Part shown: piece by piece, positions 50,455 to 58,667 of the stretch
Layout of the letters: each line of letters starts with the position of its first letter
How positions within the stretch are numbered: the stretch's first letter is position 1
DNA from: a virus
Direction: 5' to 3' (one strand)
DNA: 64,000 bases
IMG/VR virus record: IMGVR_UViG_3300022187_000028
Coordinates: 1 to 64,000 of that record
The notes under the pieces: model-generated
Seen by the model: only the letters and a program-made list of their open reading frames with translations
Database searches by the model: none
What the model was told of the DNA's origin: nothing
Translations under genes and position numbers: made by a program

Positions 50455-51243
50455 ATGCAAAAAAGAAAAGAAGAACAAACGGAGATTGACATTGATAGCA
50501 TGAGGGCTAAGATTCTAGCGCAGACTAAGATGGCCAAGGATGCTCCTAGGAGAATGCGACTAGGAATAGAAGGCGATGCTAAGACCGGCAAGAGCGGAAT
50601 AGCAATGGATACTGATAAGCGAACTTTCTACTTAGATGTAGATGATGGTGGAGTACCTACATGGAAAGCAAACCATGATTCTACTGATAGAATTACTATC
50701 TACAATCCAGCAGAATACGGAGAAGATGGAGAACTACTACCTTACCAAACACAAGGAAACATTAGGTCTTTCATTGCTCTAGCAAGAGAAGCGGCTAAGA
50801 CAGAAGAGATTCTCTTTGTTTGGGATGGAATTGATACATGGCTTGAGTACTGTACTCTTTACATGACTGGAATGGAGAACGCAAGAATGCGACCAATGAA
50901 GACAGCAAAGCAACAAGATTGGTGGCAAAGAAACAATCCATTTAGGCAAGTTCTAAAGGAAGCGAAAGCGATTGACTGTGACCAAATTTACATCACTCAC
51001 ACTAAGCCTCCCTTTAGAGATGAAGACCCCCAACCAATTTGGAATAAGTGGGACTCTCATCTTTGGAGTGTAATACGAACTACCCAAAGAAGTACTGTCA
51101 AAGGTATGGAATACGAAGCCTATGTTAAGAGCAGTAAGTACTTCCCTAGTCTTTTGAATAAGAGATTCAATGTCTTAACTGTTAGCCGAGAGGGTGAAGT
51201 GACATGGAAGGGATTGGACTGCGTTAAGAGTGGTGATATTTGA
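50455..51243 (+). CDS. RecA-fold ATPase, Sak4-like
   Basis: The 262-residue protein has LGIEGDAKTGKSG (Walker A, about 37-49), FYLDVDDGG, ILFVWDGIDTWLEY (Walker B, about 117-130), then QIYITHTKPP. This order is that of phage Sak4 single-strand-annealing/RecA-type proteins. It could promote recombination or load on ssDNA beside the SSB-like protein. It overlaps the clamp gene at its end. Confidence 0.7.
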   Translation: MQKRKEEQTEIDIDSMRAKILAQTKMAKDAPRRMRLGIEGDAKTGKSGIAMDTDKRTFYLDVDDGGVPTWKANHDSTDRITIYNPAEYGEDGELLPYQTQGNIRSFIALAREAAKTEEILFVWDGIDTWLEYCTLYMTGMENARMRPMKTAKQQDWWQRNNPFRQVLKEAKAIDCDQIYITHTKPPFRDEDPQPIWNKWDSHLWSVIRTTQRSTVKGMEYEAYVKSSKYFPSLLNKRFNVLTVSREGEVTWKGLDCVKSGDI

Positions 51244-52073
51244 TGCAACTTAGAGTTGAATCAAAAGAACTTCTAGATGCAATTACAAGTGTAAAGGGTG
51301 CTGGTAAGTACTCTGTTGCTAGTGGCCTTAAGGGCGATAGCATTGGTGACTTTACTTTCTTAGTACAACTAAATGATTCGTTAGAAGTTTGGAATGCTGA
51401 TGCTGGTTTCATCCTTAGAGTTTCTATTCCTCTAGTTGAGGTTTCTCAAGAAGATGCAAACACAGTTTGGACACAAACTAAAGATTTGGGCGTTAATGCA
51501 ACGCTAAGAATATCAGAGATAATTCCAATCTTGAAGAAATTCAAAGGGCAGATTACTATTGAAGGTGGTACTAGACTAACAATTACAGACACTAGTTCTA
51601 ACCAATTTACTCTAAATACAGTACAGGCTCATCCTAGTTTAGATGTAATTCATAGGGTTTCTGCAATGAATCGCCTAATCGTAGAAGAAGGAATGCCATA
51701 CTTTAACACTACACAATATGAGGGTCACATTTCTATGGACTCTAAAGTGTTCACTAGGACAATGGACTTTTGTGAATTGGTAGGTACGGGAATTTATGAA
51801 ATAGACTTCATGGCTGTTTCCGATACACCTACATTAGAATCTCCTTCTGTTCGTTTTTCATCTACTGATAGAGGCCGAAAGTCTTACTCACATGAATTAA
51901 CCACAGAAGAACTACTACACTCAACAGGACAGTCTGCTACTGTTCTTTTCAGTGGACCTATCCATAAATTCTTCAAAAGCGGAACTATTGAGTTCTATTT
52001 GAAAGATGCCTTCCCACTTCTTTTGGTGGGAGAAGACCGACTATTGATTAAAACACCAAGACTAGAAGAGTGA
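51243..52073 (+). CDS. Sliding clamp (PCNA-like)
   Basis: The ATG at 51243 gives MQLRVESKELLDAITSVKGA. The 276-residue protein alternates strands and helices in two similar halves (VRVSIPLVEVS, then ISEIIPILKKF; ISMDSKVFTRTMDFCELVG), typical of the PCNA fold, and ends in ...LLIKTPRLEE. Archaeal clamps are about 245 residues. Identification relies on the fold pattern and its place between RFC and PolB. It would tether polymerase to DNA. Confidence 0.7.
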   Translation: MQLRVESKELLDAITSVKGAGKYSVASGLKGDSIGDFTFLVQLNDSLEVWNADAGFILRVSIPLVEVSQEDANTVWTQTKDLGVNATLRISEIIPILKKFKGQITIEGGTRLTITDTSSNQFTLNTVQAHPSLDVIHRVSAMNRLIVEEGMPYFNTTQYEGHISMDSKVFTRTMDFCELVGTGIYEIDFMAVSDTPTLESPSVRFSSTDRGRKSYSHELTTEELLHSTGQSATVLFSGPIHKFFKSGTIEFYLKDAFPLLLVGEDRLLIKTPRLEE

Positions 52074-52077
52074 TTAA

Positions 52078-53802
52078 ATGATAATCTCACATAACAATTC
52101 AAATATTTATTTATCGTGGAGAGAAAATGGTACTAAGCACAGTTCTACTATTCCGTTTCGTCCATACTTTTTTGTGGAAGAGACTAGTAAGGAACCACCT
52201 ACTTACCAGCCTAGTAAGTACATTACTAGGGAAATAGAATACGAGAGAGGCGATTGGGTTAATCTTGAAGGTACTCGATTGAAGAAAGTCTATGCAGAAA
52301 TGCCGGAAGACTTGAGGAATTTGAAGAATACTTTTTCTAGAACTTACGAGGCTGATGTACCTTACACCTACAGATATTGTGTAGACCGATTAGAAGAAAT
52401 CAAAGAGTACGATATGCGTAAGTGGTATTGGGATATGGAATGGCAACAAGGCGGAGAACACCATGATGAGATTACTACTATTGTAATGTATGATAATTAC
52501 GATAGAGATTATATCCAATGGGCGTGGTTTCCCGAAGATAATATGATATGTGATTCAGCACATCAGTACTTTTTTAGGAATGAAAAAGATATGATAGAAC
52601 ATTTCTTAGCGACTATGGTAGACAAAGACCCCGACATGTTAATTGCGTGGTTTGGTAATTGGGCTGACCTTCCTAAGTTATTTTCTAGATGCGCCTTCTA
52701 CGATATTGACCCTAGTATTATTTCTCCTTTGGGAGTTGTTGATGGAATAAAGGTCAAAGATGGTAAGGTAAGATTTACGAAAGAAGAGAATGGCTATCAT
52801 GCTACTGCTCAACCTATCCGAGGTAGAATTACGCTAAACTTGGACATGGCCTTTGAAAGACAATGGAATGATGCACAGAAAGGCACACTACCTAGTCTAT
52901 CTCTAGAGTATGTTTCTACTGCTCTATTTGGTGAAGGTAAATCTAAGGAAACCAAATTTGAAGACGCTAACGAGTTCTATCGTAGAGGTTGGTTAGAAGA
53001 TACTGAGGCGTACTTGAAGTATGCTTTGATAGATGTAGAACTACTAGTAAAGATTGATGAAACTAACTTCTGTAGTGAAGCCATTCTTTCTTTACAGCGA
53101 TTACTAATTGCTCCTTTCGATGCTTGCTTCTTTGCTTCTAACATGGGTTCAATCTACTTTATGCGAAATGCTTGGTGGAAAGCCCCAACTGGAGAGAAGC
53201 CCAAGTTCAAGGTCTGCGATAAGTGTAGCCATAAGAACCCAAACGAGAAGACACTAAGAGAGTGTAAGAAGTGTGGAGCGAGCCTATCTTATTCGGGTGC
53301 TATGATTTACAATCCTACTGACGAAGGTACTAACGGATTGCACTACAATGTAGCCGCCTTTGATTTTGCTGGTCTTTATCCTAGTATGATTATTGCTAGG
53401 AATATCTCGTTTGAAACTCTTACAGAAGAACCAACACTATTCAGTGCTGACTTGAATACTCCACAGAATCTACAACCTGTAGCAGAAGACTACGAGAAAG
53501 ATATGCGCTATTTCAAGACTGACAAATTGGGATTATTGCCTCGCTCTCTTATCGACTTGAAAGAGTTGAGAGGCGAGTACAAGAAGTACATGAAGGAGTC
53601 TAGGAAGGCTGGAGATAAGGAGGCTGTCGTTAAGTGGAACAACAACCAAATGGCTGTAAAGCGTTTGATGGCTTCCTTCTATGGTATCCTTGCCTTCAAG
53701 GGATTCGGTTGGGCGAATGTAGACCTAGCCGCTAGTATTACTGCTAGTGCAAGAGAGGCTATTCGTAAGGCCGCATTTACAGCAAGGGAGATGGAAGGAT
53801 GA
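52078..53802 (+). CDS. polB: DNA polymerase family B, N-terminal part (exonuclease, palm motifs A and B)
   Basis: The 574-residue protein has exonuclease motifs (YWDMEWQ; FGNWADLPKL; YALIDVELL), a Cys-rich insertion CDKCSHKN...CKKCG, motif A DFAGLYPSMI (about 425) and motif B KRLMASFYG (about 525). It ends TAREMEG, just before the expected motif C, which begins the gene at 54395. Together the two supply all motifs for a replicative polymerase with proofreading. Confidence 0.9.
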   Translation: MIISHNNSNIYLSWRENGTKHSSTIPFRPYFFVEETSKEPPTYQPSKYITREIEYERGDWVNLEGTRLKKVYAEMPEDLRNLKNTFSRTYEADVPYTYRYCVDRLEEIKEYDMRKWYWDMEWQQGGEHHDEITTIVMYDNYDRDYIQWAWFPEDNMICDSAHQYFFRNEKDMIEHFLATMVDKDPDMLIAWFGNWADLPKLFSRCAFYDIDPSIISPLGVVDGIKVKDGKVRFTKEENGYHATAQPIRGRITLNLDMAFERQWNDAQKGTLPSLSLEYVSTALFGEGKSKETKFEDANEFYRRGWLEDTEAYLKYALIDVELLVKIDETNFCSEAILSLQRLLIAPFDACFFASNMGSIYFMRNAWWKAPTGEKPKFKVCDKCSHKNPNEKTLRECKKCGASLSYSGAMIYNPTDEGTNGLHYNVAAFDFAGLYPSMIIARNISFETLTEEPTLFSADLNTPQNLQPVAEDYEKDMRYFKTDKLGLLPRSLIDLKELRGEYKKYMKESRKAGDKEAVVKWNNNQMAVKRLMASFYGILAFKGFGWANVDLAASITASAREAIRKAAFTAREMEG

Positions 53803-53909
53803 ATTGCATAAAACCAATGATACACAGGCCCGAATTTGAAAGCAAGCATCACTGCAAGTTATGTGAAGCAGAACGAATCATCAAGGAAATAACAGGTGAA
53901 GAAGAATGA
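53799..53909 (+). CDS. Tiny zinc-binding ORF within the polB insert
   Basis: A 36-residue protein MNCIKPMIHRPEFESKHHC has HHCKLCE with an upstream Cys, a possible zinc site. It starts in the stop of the polymerase part (ATGA) and is coupled to the next ORF. Confidence 0.4.
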   Translation: MNCIKPMIHRPEFESKHHCKLCEAERIIKEITGEEE

Positions 53910-53959
53910 TTAAAATAGTAAAAACTTTCGCCCTAGAAATATCAAAGGTGATAATATGA
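53906..53959 (+). CDS. 17-residue ORF within the polB insert
   Basis: MIKIVKTFALEISKVII runs between the two zinc ORFs with ATGA overlaps on both sides. It may be a linking mini-ORF that couples translation. Coding status is uncertain. Confidence 0.2.
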   Translation: MIKIVKTFALEISKVII

Positions 53960-54090
53960 GTAGATGTGTTAGGTGTCATAGGCTTGTTAGGGTGATTCAC
54001 CCTTCCAAGAACTATTGCTTTTCATGTTATGTTAAATACTATAGGGCAACTGTAGTAGATAAAAATAAAAGAGGAATGAAAAATGTTTAA
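53956..54090 (+). CDS. Zinc-ribbon mini-protein within the polB insert
   Basis: The 44-residue protein has CVRCHRL and CFSCYVK, a CxxC...CxxC ribbon, with a basic end. It overlaps the next ORF by 8 nt. Confidence 0.5.
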   Translation: MSRCVRCHRLVRVIHPSKNYCFSCYVKYYRATVVDKNKRGMKNV

Positions 54091-54238
54091 TTTAGATGAA
54101 TTGATAGAAGTACAAAAAACAACAAACGGAACACTCAGCGAACTATTGGCCAATGTCAAGAGAAGCAATAAGATTTTGATGATGGTTAATATTGTCAACA
54201 TTGCTACTATCGTCACCTTATTGGTGGTGGTACTTTGA
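54083..54238 (+). CDS. Small membrane protein within the polB insert
   Basis: The 51-residue protein has a helical head (MFNLDELIEVQKTTNG) and a C-terminal hydrophobic segment (about 31-51, MMVNIVNIATIVTLLVVVL). Topology resembles holins or tail-anchored proteins. Its stop overlaps the next ATG by one base. Confidence 0.5.
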   Translation: MFNLDELIEVQKTTNGTLSELLANVKRSNKILMMVNIVNIATIVTLLVVVL

Positions 54239-54393
54239 TGCTAACTCTTCTAGTATTTGCATTAATGTTCATTTGGCTAGTGACTCTCATTTGGTTTTTT
54301 GATAAGTGCTATTGTGATGTTAAATGGGCCATGAAAACTTCCAAAGAAAACAATGCAGATTTTAGTTGGGAAGATGCTTTTGGAGGTGAATGA
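54238..54393 (+). CDS. Small membrane protein within the polB insert
   Basis: The 51-residue protein has an N-terminal transmembrane helix (LTLLVFALMFIWLVTLIWFF) and a cytoplasmic-type tail ending WEDAFGGE. With the preceding ORF it makes a pair of one-pass membrane proteins. The bases of its last codons (GGAGGTGA) form the ribosome site for the second polymerase ORF. Confidence 0.5.
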   Translation: MLTLLVFALMFIWLVTLIWFFDKCYCDVKWAMKTSKENNADFSWEDAFGGE

Positions 54394-54394
54394 T

Positions 54395-55279
54395 ATGGAA
54401 GTAGTTTATGGACACACAGACTCAATCTATGTCAAGGTAGATTCTATAGAGTCGGCCTTTTCATCTCTTGAAAAAATAAATGAAGAAGTTAGAACTATCT
54501 TTCCTAATTTACTAGGACTAGAAGAACACCCTGTTATTCTAGAGTTTGAAAAATACTTTGAATCGTTGGGTGTAGGAATTACAAAGAATAGAAACGCTGG
54601 ATTGATTTCTTGGGAAGATGGAGTTTGGTTAGATGAGCCTAAATTTACCCTAACAGGATTTACTTCTAAGAGAATTTCCGAAACAACAATGGCAAAGGAA
54701 GTTCAAACAGTGGCACTCAATATGTGGGTTTCCGGTAAATCGGAAAAAGAAATAGTCGATTATGCTAAGTCTGTCTACATGAAAGTACTGAATGGTGAAC
54801 TTGATTACCAAGAAGTGGCAAAAAGAACTAGACTAAAGAAAGAGAGATTTCTAGTCAAGTGTACCTGTAATAAGAAGTACGACATTAGGGAAATTTCTTG
54901 GACTGATGGTGAGTTCTATTGTAGCAAGTGTGCCAAGCACCCATCTACTTTCTTAACAACTAAGGGAAAGAAACCAACAATTAGCGAAGGAATTGTAGGA
55001 GTGTTGTACTCTATGCAAGAAAGAAATATTACCTTTGAAGATTCTTATGTCTTCCTAAGAATAAGACCAAGCGGTTTCTTTACTGACCCACTAAGCGGGG
55101 TTCGTAAGGAAGCAACTTATGTTTCCGGAAATACTTTTTCCGAGATAGAGGGTTTTGAACCCGATTGGCCCCACTACGCCGAACAAGTAGTGAGTAAAGT
55201 CCAGCCCATTTTCGATGCTATGGGTTGGAATACTAAACAAATAAAAGTACAGCATAGAAACTTTGACGAGTGGTGGTAA
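54395..55279 (+). CDS. polB: DNA polymerase family B, C-terminal part (motif C and thumb)
   Basis: The 294-residue product starts MEVVYGHTDSIYVKV. YGHTDS is motif C, usually YGDTDS: the first Asp is His, the second, catalytic Asp is kept. KFTLTGFTSKR is the motif before the thumb; CTCNKK...CSKC is a zinc module. GGAGGTGA precedes the ATG by 5 nt. An earlier ATG at 54353 belongs to the overlapping frame and has no polymerase similarity. Confidence 0.88.
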   Translation: MEVVYGHTDSIYVKVDSIESAFSSLEKINEEVRTIFPNLLGLEEHPVILEFEKYFESLGVGITKNRNAGLISWEDGVWLDEPKFTLTGFTSKRISETTMAKEVQTVALNMWVSGKSEKEIVDYAKSVYMKVLNGELDYQEVAKRTRLKKERFLVKCTCNKKYDIREISWTDGEFYCSKCAKHPSTFLTTKGKKPTISEGIVGVLYSMQERNITFEDSYVFLRIRPSGFFTDPLSGVRKEATYVSGNTFSEIEGFEPDWPHYAEQVVSKVQPIFDAMGWNTKQIKVQHRNFDEWW

Positions 55280-55281
55280 TT

Positions 55282-56199
55282 ATGACCGAAAAAACAGAAT
55301 ACGAAATAGAAATAGAAGCGATGGCAGAATACACTTATCAGTTTTTGCCGGAAAACTCCGACGACCCAACCGAACCTATCTTGAAGATAAGTAAGTCTTC
55401 TCTTGGAACATTCGATTGGTGTCCAAAGAAGTACGAATTCAGTTATGTCAAGAGGCTACCTCAAGACCAAACAGAAGCAATGAGAAAGGGTACTGTCATG
55501 CACAATGCTAGAGAGGACTTCTTTAACGACTTCGACATTAAGAAGGCAGAAGATATGTCCCATAGTGAAGTGCTAGACTACTGCGCTACTCTCTTCCCTG
55601 TAGATGATTACTTTGACGACTACCAAACTATTATTGCATTTGAAGCACAGCGATTTGTAGATGCTAGAAGTGACGAAAAACTAAACGAATTTTTACCTGC
55701 TTGTAATGAAGGTAAATTCGATTGTGAGATTGTAATTCGTGCAGACCAAAACCCCGACTACCTACTTAGTAGAGATTATGTTGTCCATCTACAAGGTATT
55801 ATTGATAGGATATTTTTGGAAGACGGCGGCTACATTCCTATGGAATTCAAGACCGGACCTTGGAAGGATTACAAAGCGACCTCTATGAGAAAGGAAATGG
55901 CATTCTACAAGATTCTAATTGAAAACTCTAGTGACTTGGTTTTGAAAAATGCTGGATTAGAACCTAACATTCCCGTTAGTCATTGGGCTTGGTATTATCC
56001 AATCTCCAATCATTTCCATTGCGAAGACGCTACTAGTAGATACCGTGTGAATAATGTAAATGGAGTTATGAAAAACATTGCTAAGTTGATTCACGCTTAC
56101 GAGCAAAAAATATTTGAGACTAAGTTTTACTACAAGACTTGCACACACTGTTCCTTCTTTGGTCTTTGTGATGCGGCACAAGATAGTGGGTGGCTATGA
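55282..56199 (+). CDS. Cas4/RecB-like PD-(D/E)XK nuclease
   Basis: The 305-residue protein has SSLGTFDWCPKKYEFSYV (first Cys and RecB-type start), AMRKGTVMHNA (GxxxH), GIIDRIFLEDGG (catalytic Asp), PMEFKTG (E-x-K) and a C-terminal CTHCSFFGLC. This is the Cas4/AddB-type iron-sulfur exonuclease layout; it would resect DNA ends. The ATG at 55282 is preferred to GTG at 55270. Confidence 0.85.
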   Translation: MTEKTEYEIEIEAMAEYTYQFLPENSDDPTEPILKISKSSLGTFDWCPKKYEFSYVKRLPQDQTEAMRKGTVMHNAREDFFNDFDIKKAEDMSHSEVLDYCATLFPVDDYFDDYQTIIAFEAQRFVDARSDEKLNEFLPACNEGKFDCEIVIRADQNPDYLLSRDYVVHLQGIIDRIFLEDGGYIPMEFKTGPWKDYKATSMRKEMAFYKILIENSSDLVLKNAGLEPNIPVSHWAWYYPISNHFHCEDATSRYRVNNVNGVMKNIAKLIHAYEQKIFETKFYYKTCTHCSFFGLCDAAQDSGWL

Positions 56200-56312
56200 T
56201 GAACGATAATGTGAAGAAGGTTGCTTTAGATGCAATTACTATTTTGCATTCGTTAGGATATACGCAATACGCAATGCCATTACTAAACCGTTTGGAGAGA
56301 TTAGATGAATGA
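56199..56312 (+). CDS. 37-residue helical protein
   Basis: MNDNVKKVALDAITILHSLG... overlaps the nuclease stop and the next start (ATGA both sides), which supports translation. No family recognised. Confidence 0.45.
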   Translation: MNDNVKKVALDAITILHSLGYTQYAMPLLNRLERLDE

Positions 56313-56670
56313 AGAAGATATAGAAATTATTGTTAGAAATAGAGATTGGTCGTTCTCGGAACTCTCTAATTTAAGAAGTACTATTTCTGCACTAGGTGAC
56401 GAAATTTACCATGAAATGAATTTAATGGAAAGGTTTTCTTTAGTTAGAGATGCGGAAGTTTATCCTTCTAAAACCTATGAAGAGAGTATGAAGAAAGCAG
56501 TTAAAATAGAATTGACTGGAATGATTGCAGAAGTTTTTACTAAAATGCTAGAAACAGCAAAGATTGATTTTGGAGGAAATAAAAATGAAATATCCGAGAG
56601 AAGTGTGGGCGGGAAGTCACATCAAGAACGCCCCACAGATGAAGAGAAGAGTAGTACAGAAGAAGAGTGA
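56305..56670 (+). CDS. Helical hypothetical protein overlapping the primase
   Basis: The 121-residue protein MNEEDIEIIVRNRDWSFSEL... is acidic and helical; the last 28 residues overlap the primase start in another frame by 86 nt and are low in complexity. The overlap is long for this genome. Confidence 0.45.
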   Translation: MNEEDIEIIVRNRDWSFSELSNLRSTISALGDEIYHEMNLMERFSLVRDAEVYPSKTYEESMKKAVKIELTGMIAEVFTKMLETAKIDFGGNKNEISERSVGGKSHQERPTDEEKSSTEEE

Positions 56671-57634
56671 CTACATTGAATTTGTGAGAAGTCACAATAA
56701 TAGAACCAATGTCTACACTACAGTCTACGACTTTGCTAAGTTCGCAGAAACAGCAAAGGTGGAATCTTCTGTTATCTTAGATAGAGTATTCTTTGACTTT
56801 GATGCTCATGGAGAAGATGGTATTTGGTATGCTTATGCAGATTTAAAAGATACTTTGAGGTACATTGGCGACACCAAACACACTATCTTCTTTTCCGGAA
56901 GAGGGTTCCACTTGTTTGTCTTTGGAGAAGTGACCGATGAACCAAGAAACCTACAGTTTTATTTTAGAGAAGTAAGAGATTACTTACAAAAACAAAAACC
57001 TTATTCACTAACCTTAGATGAAAGAGTAGGTCAAACTACTAGACTAAGAAGAGTACCAAATACTGTAAATCTAGCCAGCGACAATGGACACGGCATACCC
57101 TACTATTGCATTCCAATTTTTGAAGAAGATATAGAGAAGGGAATCGACCACATACTAGATTTGGCTATGGCCCCTCGTCTTGTCCCTATGAAGTTCTCCG
57201 GTAGCAAGTTAGCAGTATGGCCTTCCGCACCCCCCATTGATGAAGTCGAAGGGGAAATTGAGCCTGTAGTCGTTGAGGGTTCGCTCCCTGTTCTCCCCTG
57301 CATTTACAATGCCATAATGGTTGAGAACCCTTCGCACATGGCTAGAGTTTATTTGGTATCTTGGTTCCGAGATTTACTAACAGGAAGACAAGATTTGAAA
57401 GACCAAAAACAAAAAGAATCAATACTCAATACTATTGTAGATGAGATAGAAAAGATTGCTACTAGTTCCGATGAAGTTTGGCTTGATTGGGATAAGGCGA
57501 CAACAAGAAAACATGCAAAATTTACCGTATATGGTAATTACAATACTCCCAACTGTAAAACCAAGTTAATACCCGAAGGGTATTGTGCTGGTAAATGTTG
57601 GAGATACCCCGACTATTTGGAGGAAAAGAAATGA
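56585..57634 (+). CDS. Archaeo-eukaryotic primase with PriL-like Fe-S domain (PriS-PriL fusion)
   Basis: The primase makes primers for the polymerase. The 349-residue protein has VFFDFDAHG (metal-binding DxD, about 60), FFSGRGFHLFVFG (about 103, SGRGxH), RRVPNTVNL (about 155), and a C-terminal part with LPCIYNAIM, then NCKTKL, YCAGKCW: four Cys as in the PriL [4Fe-4S] domain. One chain has both activities, like a plasmid pTN2-type primase. ATG at 56585 follows GGAGGAAATAAAA. Confidence 0.82.
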   Translation: MKYPREVWAGSHIKNAPQMKRRVVQKKSDYIEFVRSHNNRTNVYTTVYDFAKFAETAKVESSVILDRVFFDFDAHGEDGIWYAYADLKDTLRYIGDTKHTIFFSGRGFHLFVFGEVTDEPRNLQFYFREVRDYLQKQKPYSLTLDERVGQTTRLRRVPNTVNLASDNGHGIPYYCIPIFEEDIEKGIDHILDLAMAPRLVPMKFSGSKLAVWPSAPPIDEVEGEIEPVVVEGSLPVLPCIYNAIMVENPSHMARVYLVSWFRDLLTGRQDLKDQKQKESILNTIVDEIEKIATSSDEVWLDWDKATTRKHAKFTVYGNYNTPNCKTKLIPEGYCAGKCWRYPDYLEEKK

Positions 57635-57975
57635 AATACGATGATGTAAAATGGAATCAAATGATATATGGCCCTGCTTATTACGATGAAGGAGAACAGG
57701 AAGAACCTGCTCCACTTATTTTATCTGCTTGGAGATGGGAAGTTAGAATGGAAGGAAGACAAGTCTTTTGGAGATTTAAAAGTAGGATGATGGGGTCTTT
57801 TGAGTTCTCTCCTAAGAAGTGGAATGATGAAGGAAATGAATATCCCAAAGAGTGGCCGGATTGGTTGCTCTTTGATTTCATAGACTATGTTTGGGGATAC
57901 TCGGATAAAGAAACTAAAGTTCTCACCACATCTATAAACGAAGACTCTAAGCAACAAAAGTTGGAGTTGGAATGA
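57631..57975 (+). CDS. Hypothetical Trp-rich protein
   Basis: The 114-residue protein MKYDDVKWNQMIYGPAYYDE has several Trp and acidic residues (ILSAWRWEVRMEG, QVFWRFKSRM). The start at 57631 overlaps the primase stop. Function unknown. Confidence 0.5.
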   Translation: MKYDDVKWNQMIYGPAYYDEGEQEEPAPLILSAWRWEVRMEGRQVFWRFKSRMMGSFEFSPKKWNDEGNEYPKEWPDWLLFDFIDYVWGYSDKETKVLTTSINEDSKQQKLELE

Positions 57976-58667
57976 TGTTGACAATTGATAGTAGGGAAAG
58001 AAAGGGTTCTAAATTAGTCGATTTAGTTATCAAGAAAGCCGAGGCCCTAGGAATATCAAATGAGAAAAAGTGGATAGAAGTAGGGGACTATGTATTTGAC
58101 GATGTTTGTTTTGAAGCAAAATCTTGTCTAGACTTTATTCAGTCTATTCTAAACAAAAGAATTTGGACTCAAATAGATAATATGGACCGCCATTACAAAC
58201 ATAACATAGTAATTATTTATGGTGATTTAGAAAAAGATATTCAATCCCTAATAGATAACTCTAAGAATACTAATTTTGTATTCAGCAAACACAATCTAAG
58301 AAGGCGATTCTTAGGAGCAATAGGTAGGATTACCTTAGATACAGACACAAGAGCCTTTTGGGTTCCTAGTGAAATAGAAGCATCTTTGATAATCACAACT
58401 ATTTGTAAAATGAAGCCAATAGAAAGACCCTCGTTGAATCCTCAGTTGATAAAAAGGATAGCAACTGATGATATGAGAGTCGATGTACTGACTTCGATTA
58501 AAGGAATTTCAGTCAAGAAAGCCAAAGCCCTTTTGAAGAAATTTGGCTCTGTTGTTGAAATTTCCTATGCCAAACTATCCGAGATAAAAGCAGTAGAGGG
58601 ATTTGGGACTACCCTTGCTGAAAGAGTACTTGAAGTCCTAAACACAGAAGATAAGGTGACAATATGA
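57972..58667 (+). CDS. XPF/Hef-type ERCC4 nuclease
   Basis: The 231-residue protein has LTIDSRERKGSK (about 3-14), VGDYVFDD and FEAKSCLDF (about 50-57) and IIYGDLEKD, the ERCC4 fold; the ERKxxxD catalytic motif reads EAKSCLD, with Ala for Arg. Two helix-hairpin-helix segments (about 175-230, LTSIKGISVKKAKALLKKFG) bind DNA. Such nucleases cut branched or flap DNA at forks; helicase domain is absent. Confidence 0.85.
   Translation: MMLTIDSRERKGSKLVDLVIKKAEALGISNEKKWIEVGDYVFDDVCFEAKSCLDFIQSILNKRIWTQIDNMDRHYKHNIVIIYGDLEKDIQSLIDNSKNTNFVFSKHNLRRRFLGAIGRITLDTDTRAFWVPSEIEASLIITTICKMKPIERPSLNPQLIKRIATDDMRVDVLTSIKGISVKKAKALLKKFGSVVEISYAKLSEIKAVEGFGTTLAERVLEVLNTEDKVTI

Larger units (their letters stand above)
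53791..54401 (+). repeat. ATGGAAG repeats bordering the 604-bp polB insert
   Basis: ATGGAAG occurs at 53791-53797 and 54395-54401, in the reading frame of both polymerase parts. Removing 53791-54394 leaves ...REMEVVYGHTDS..., a continuous polymerase. The repeat could be a target duplication or recombination product. Confidence 0.6.

Noticed and set aside
53791-54401. Intein at the polB split
   Set aside because: There is no intein N-terminal Cys/Ser block, no C-terminal HN, and the insert has several stop codons and separate starts.
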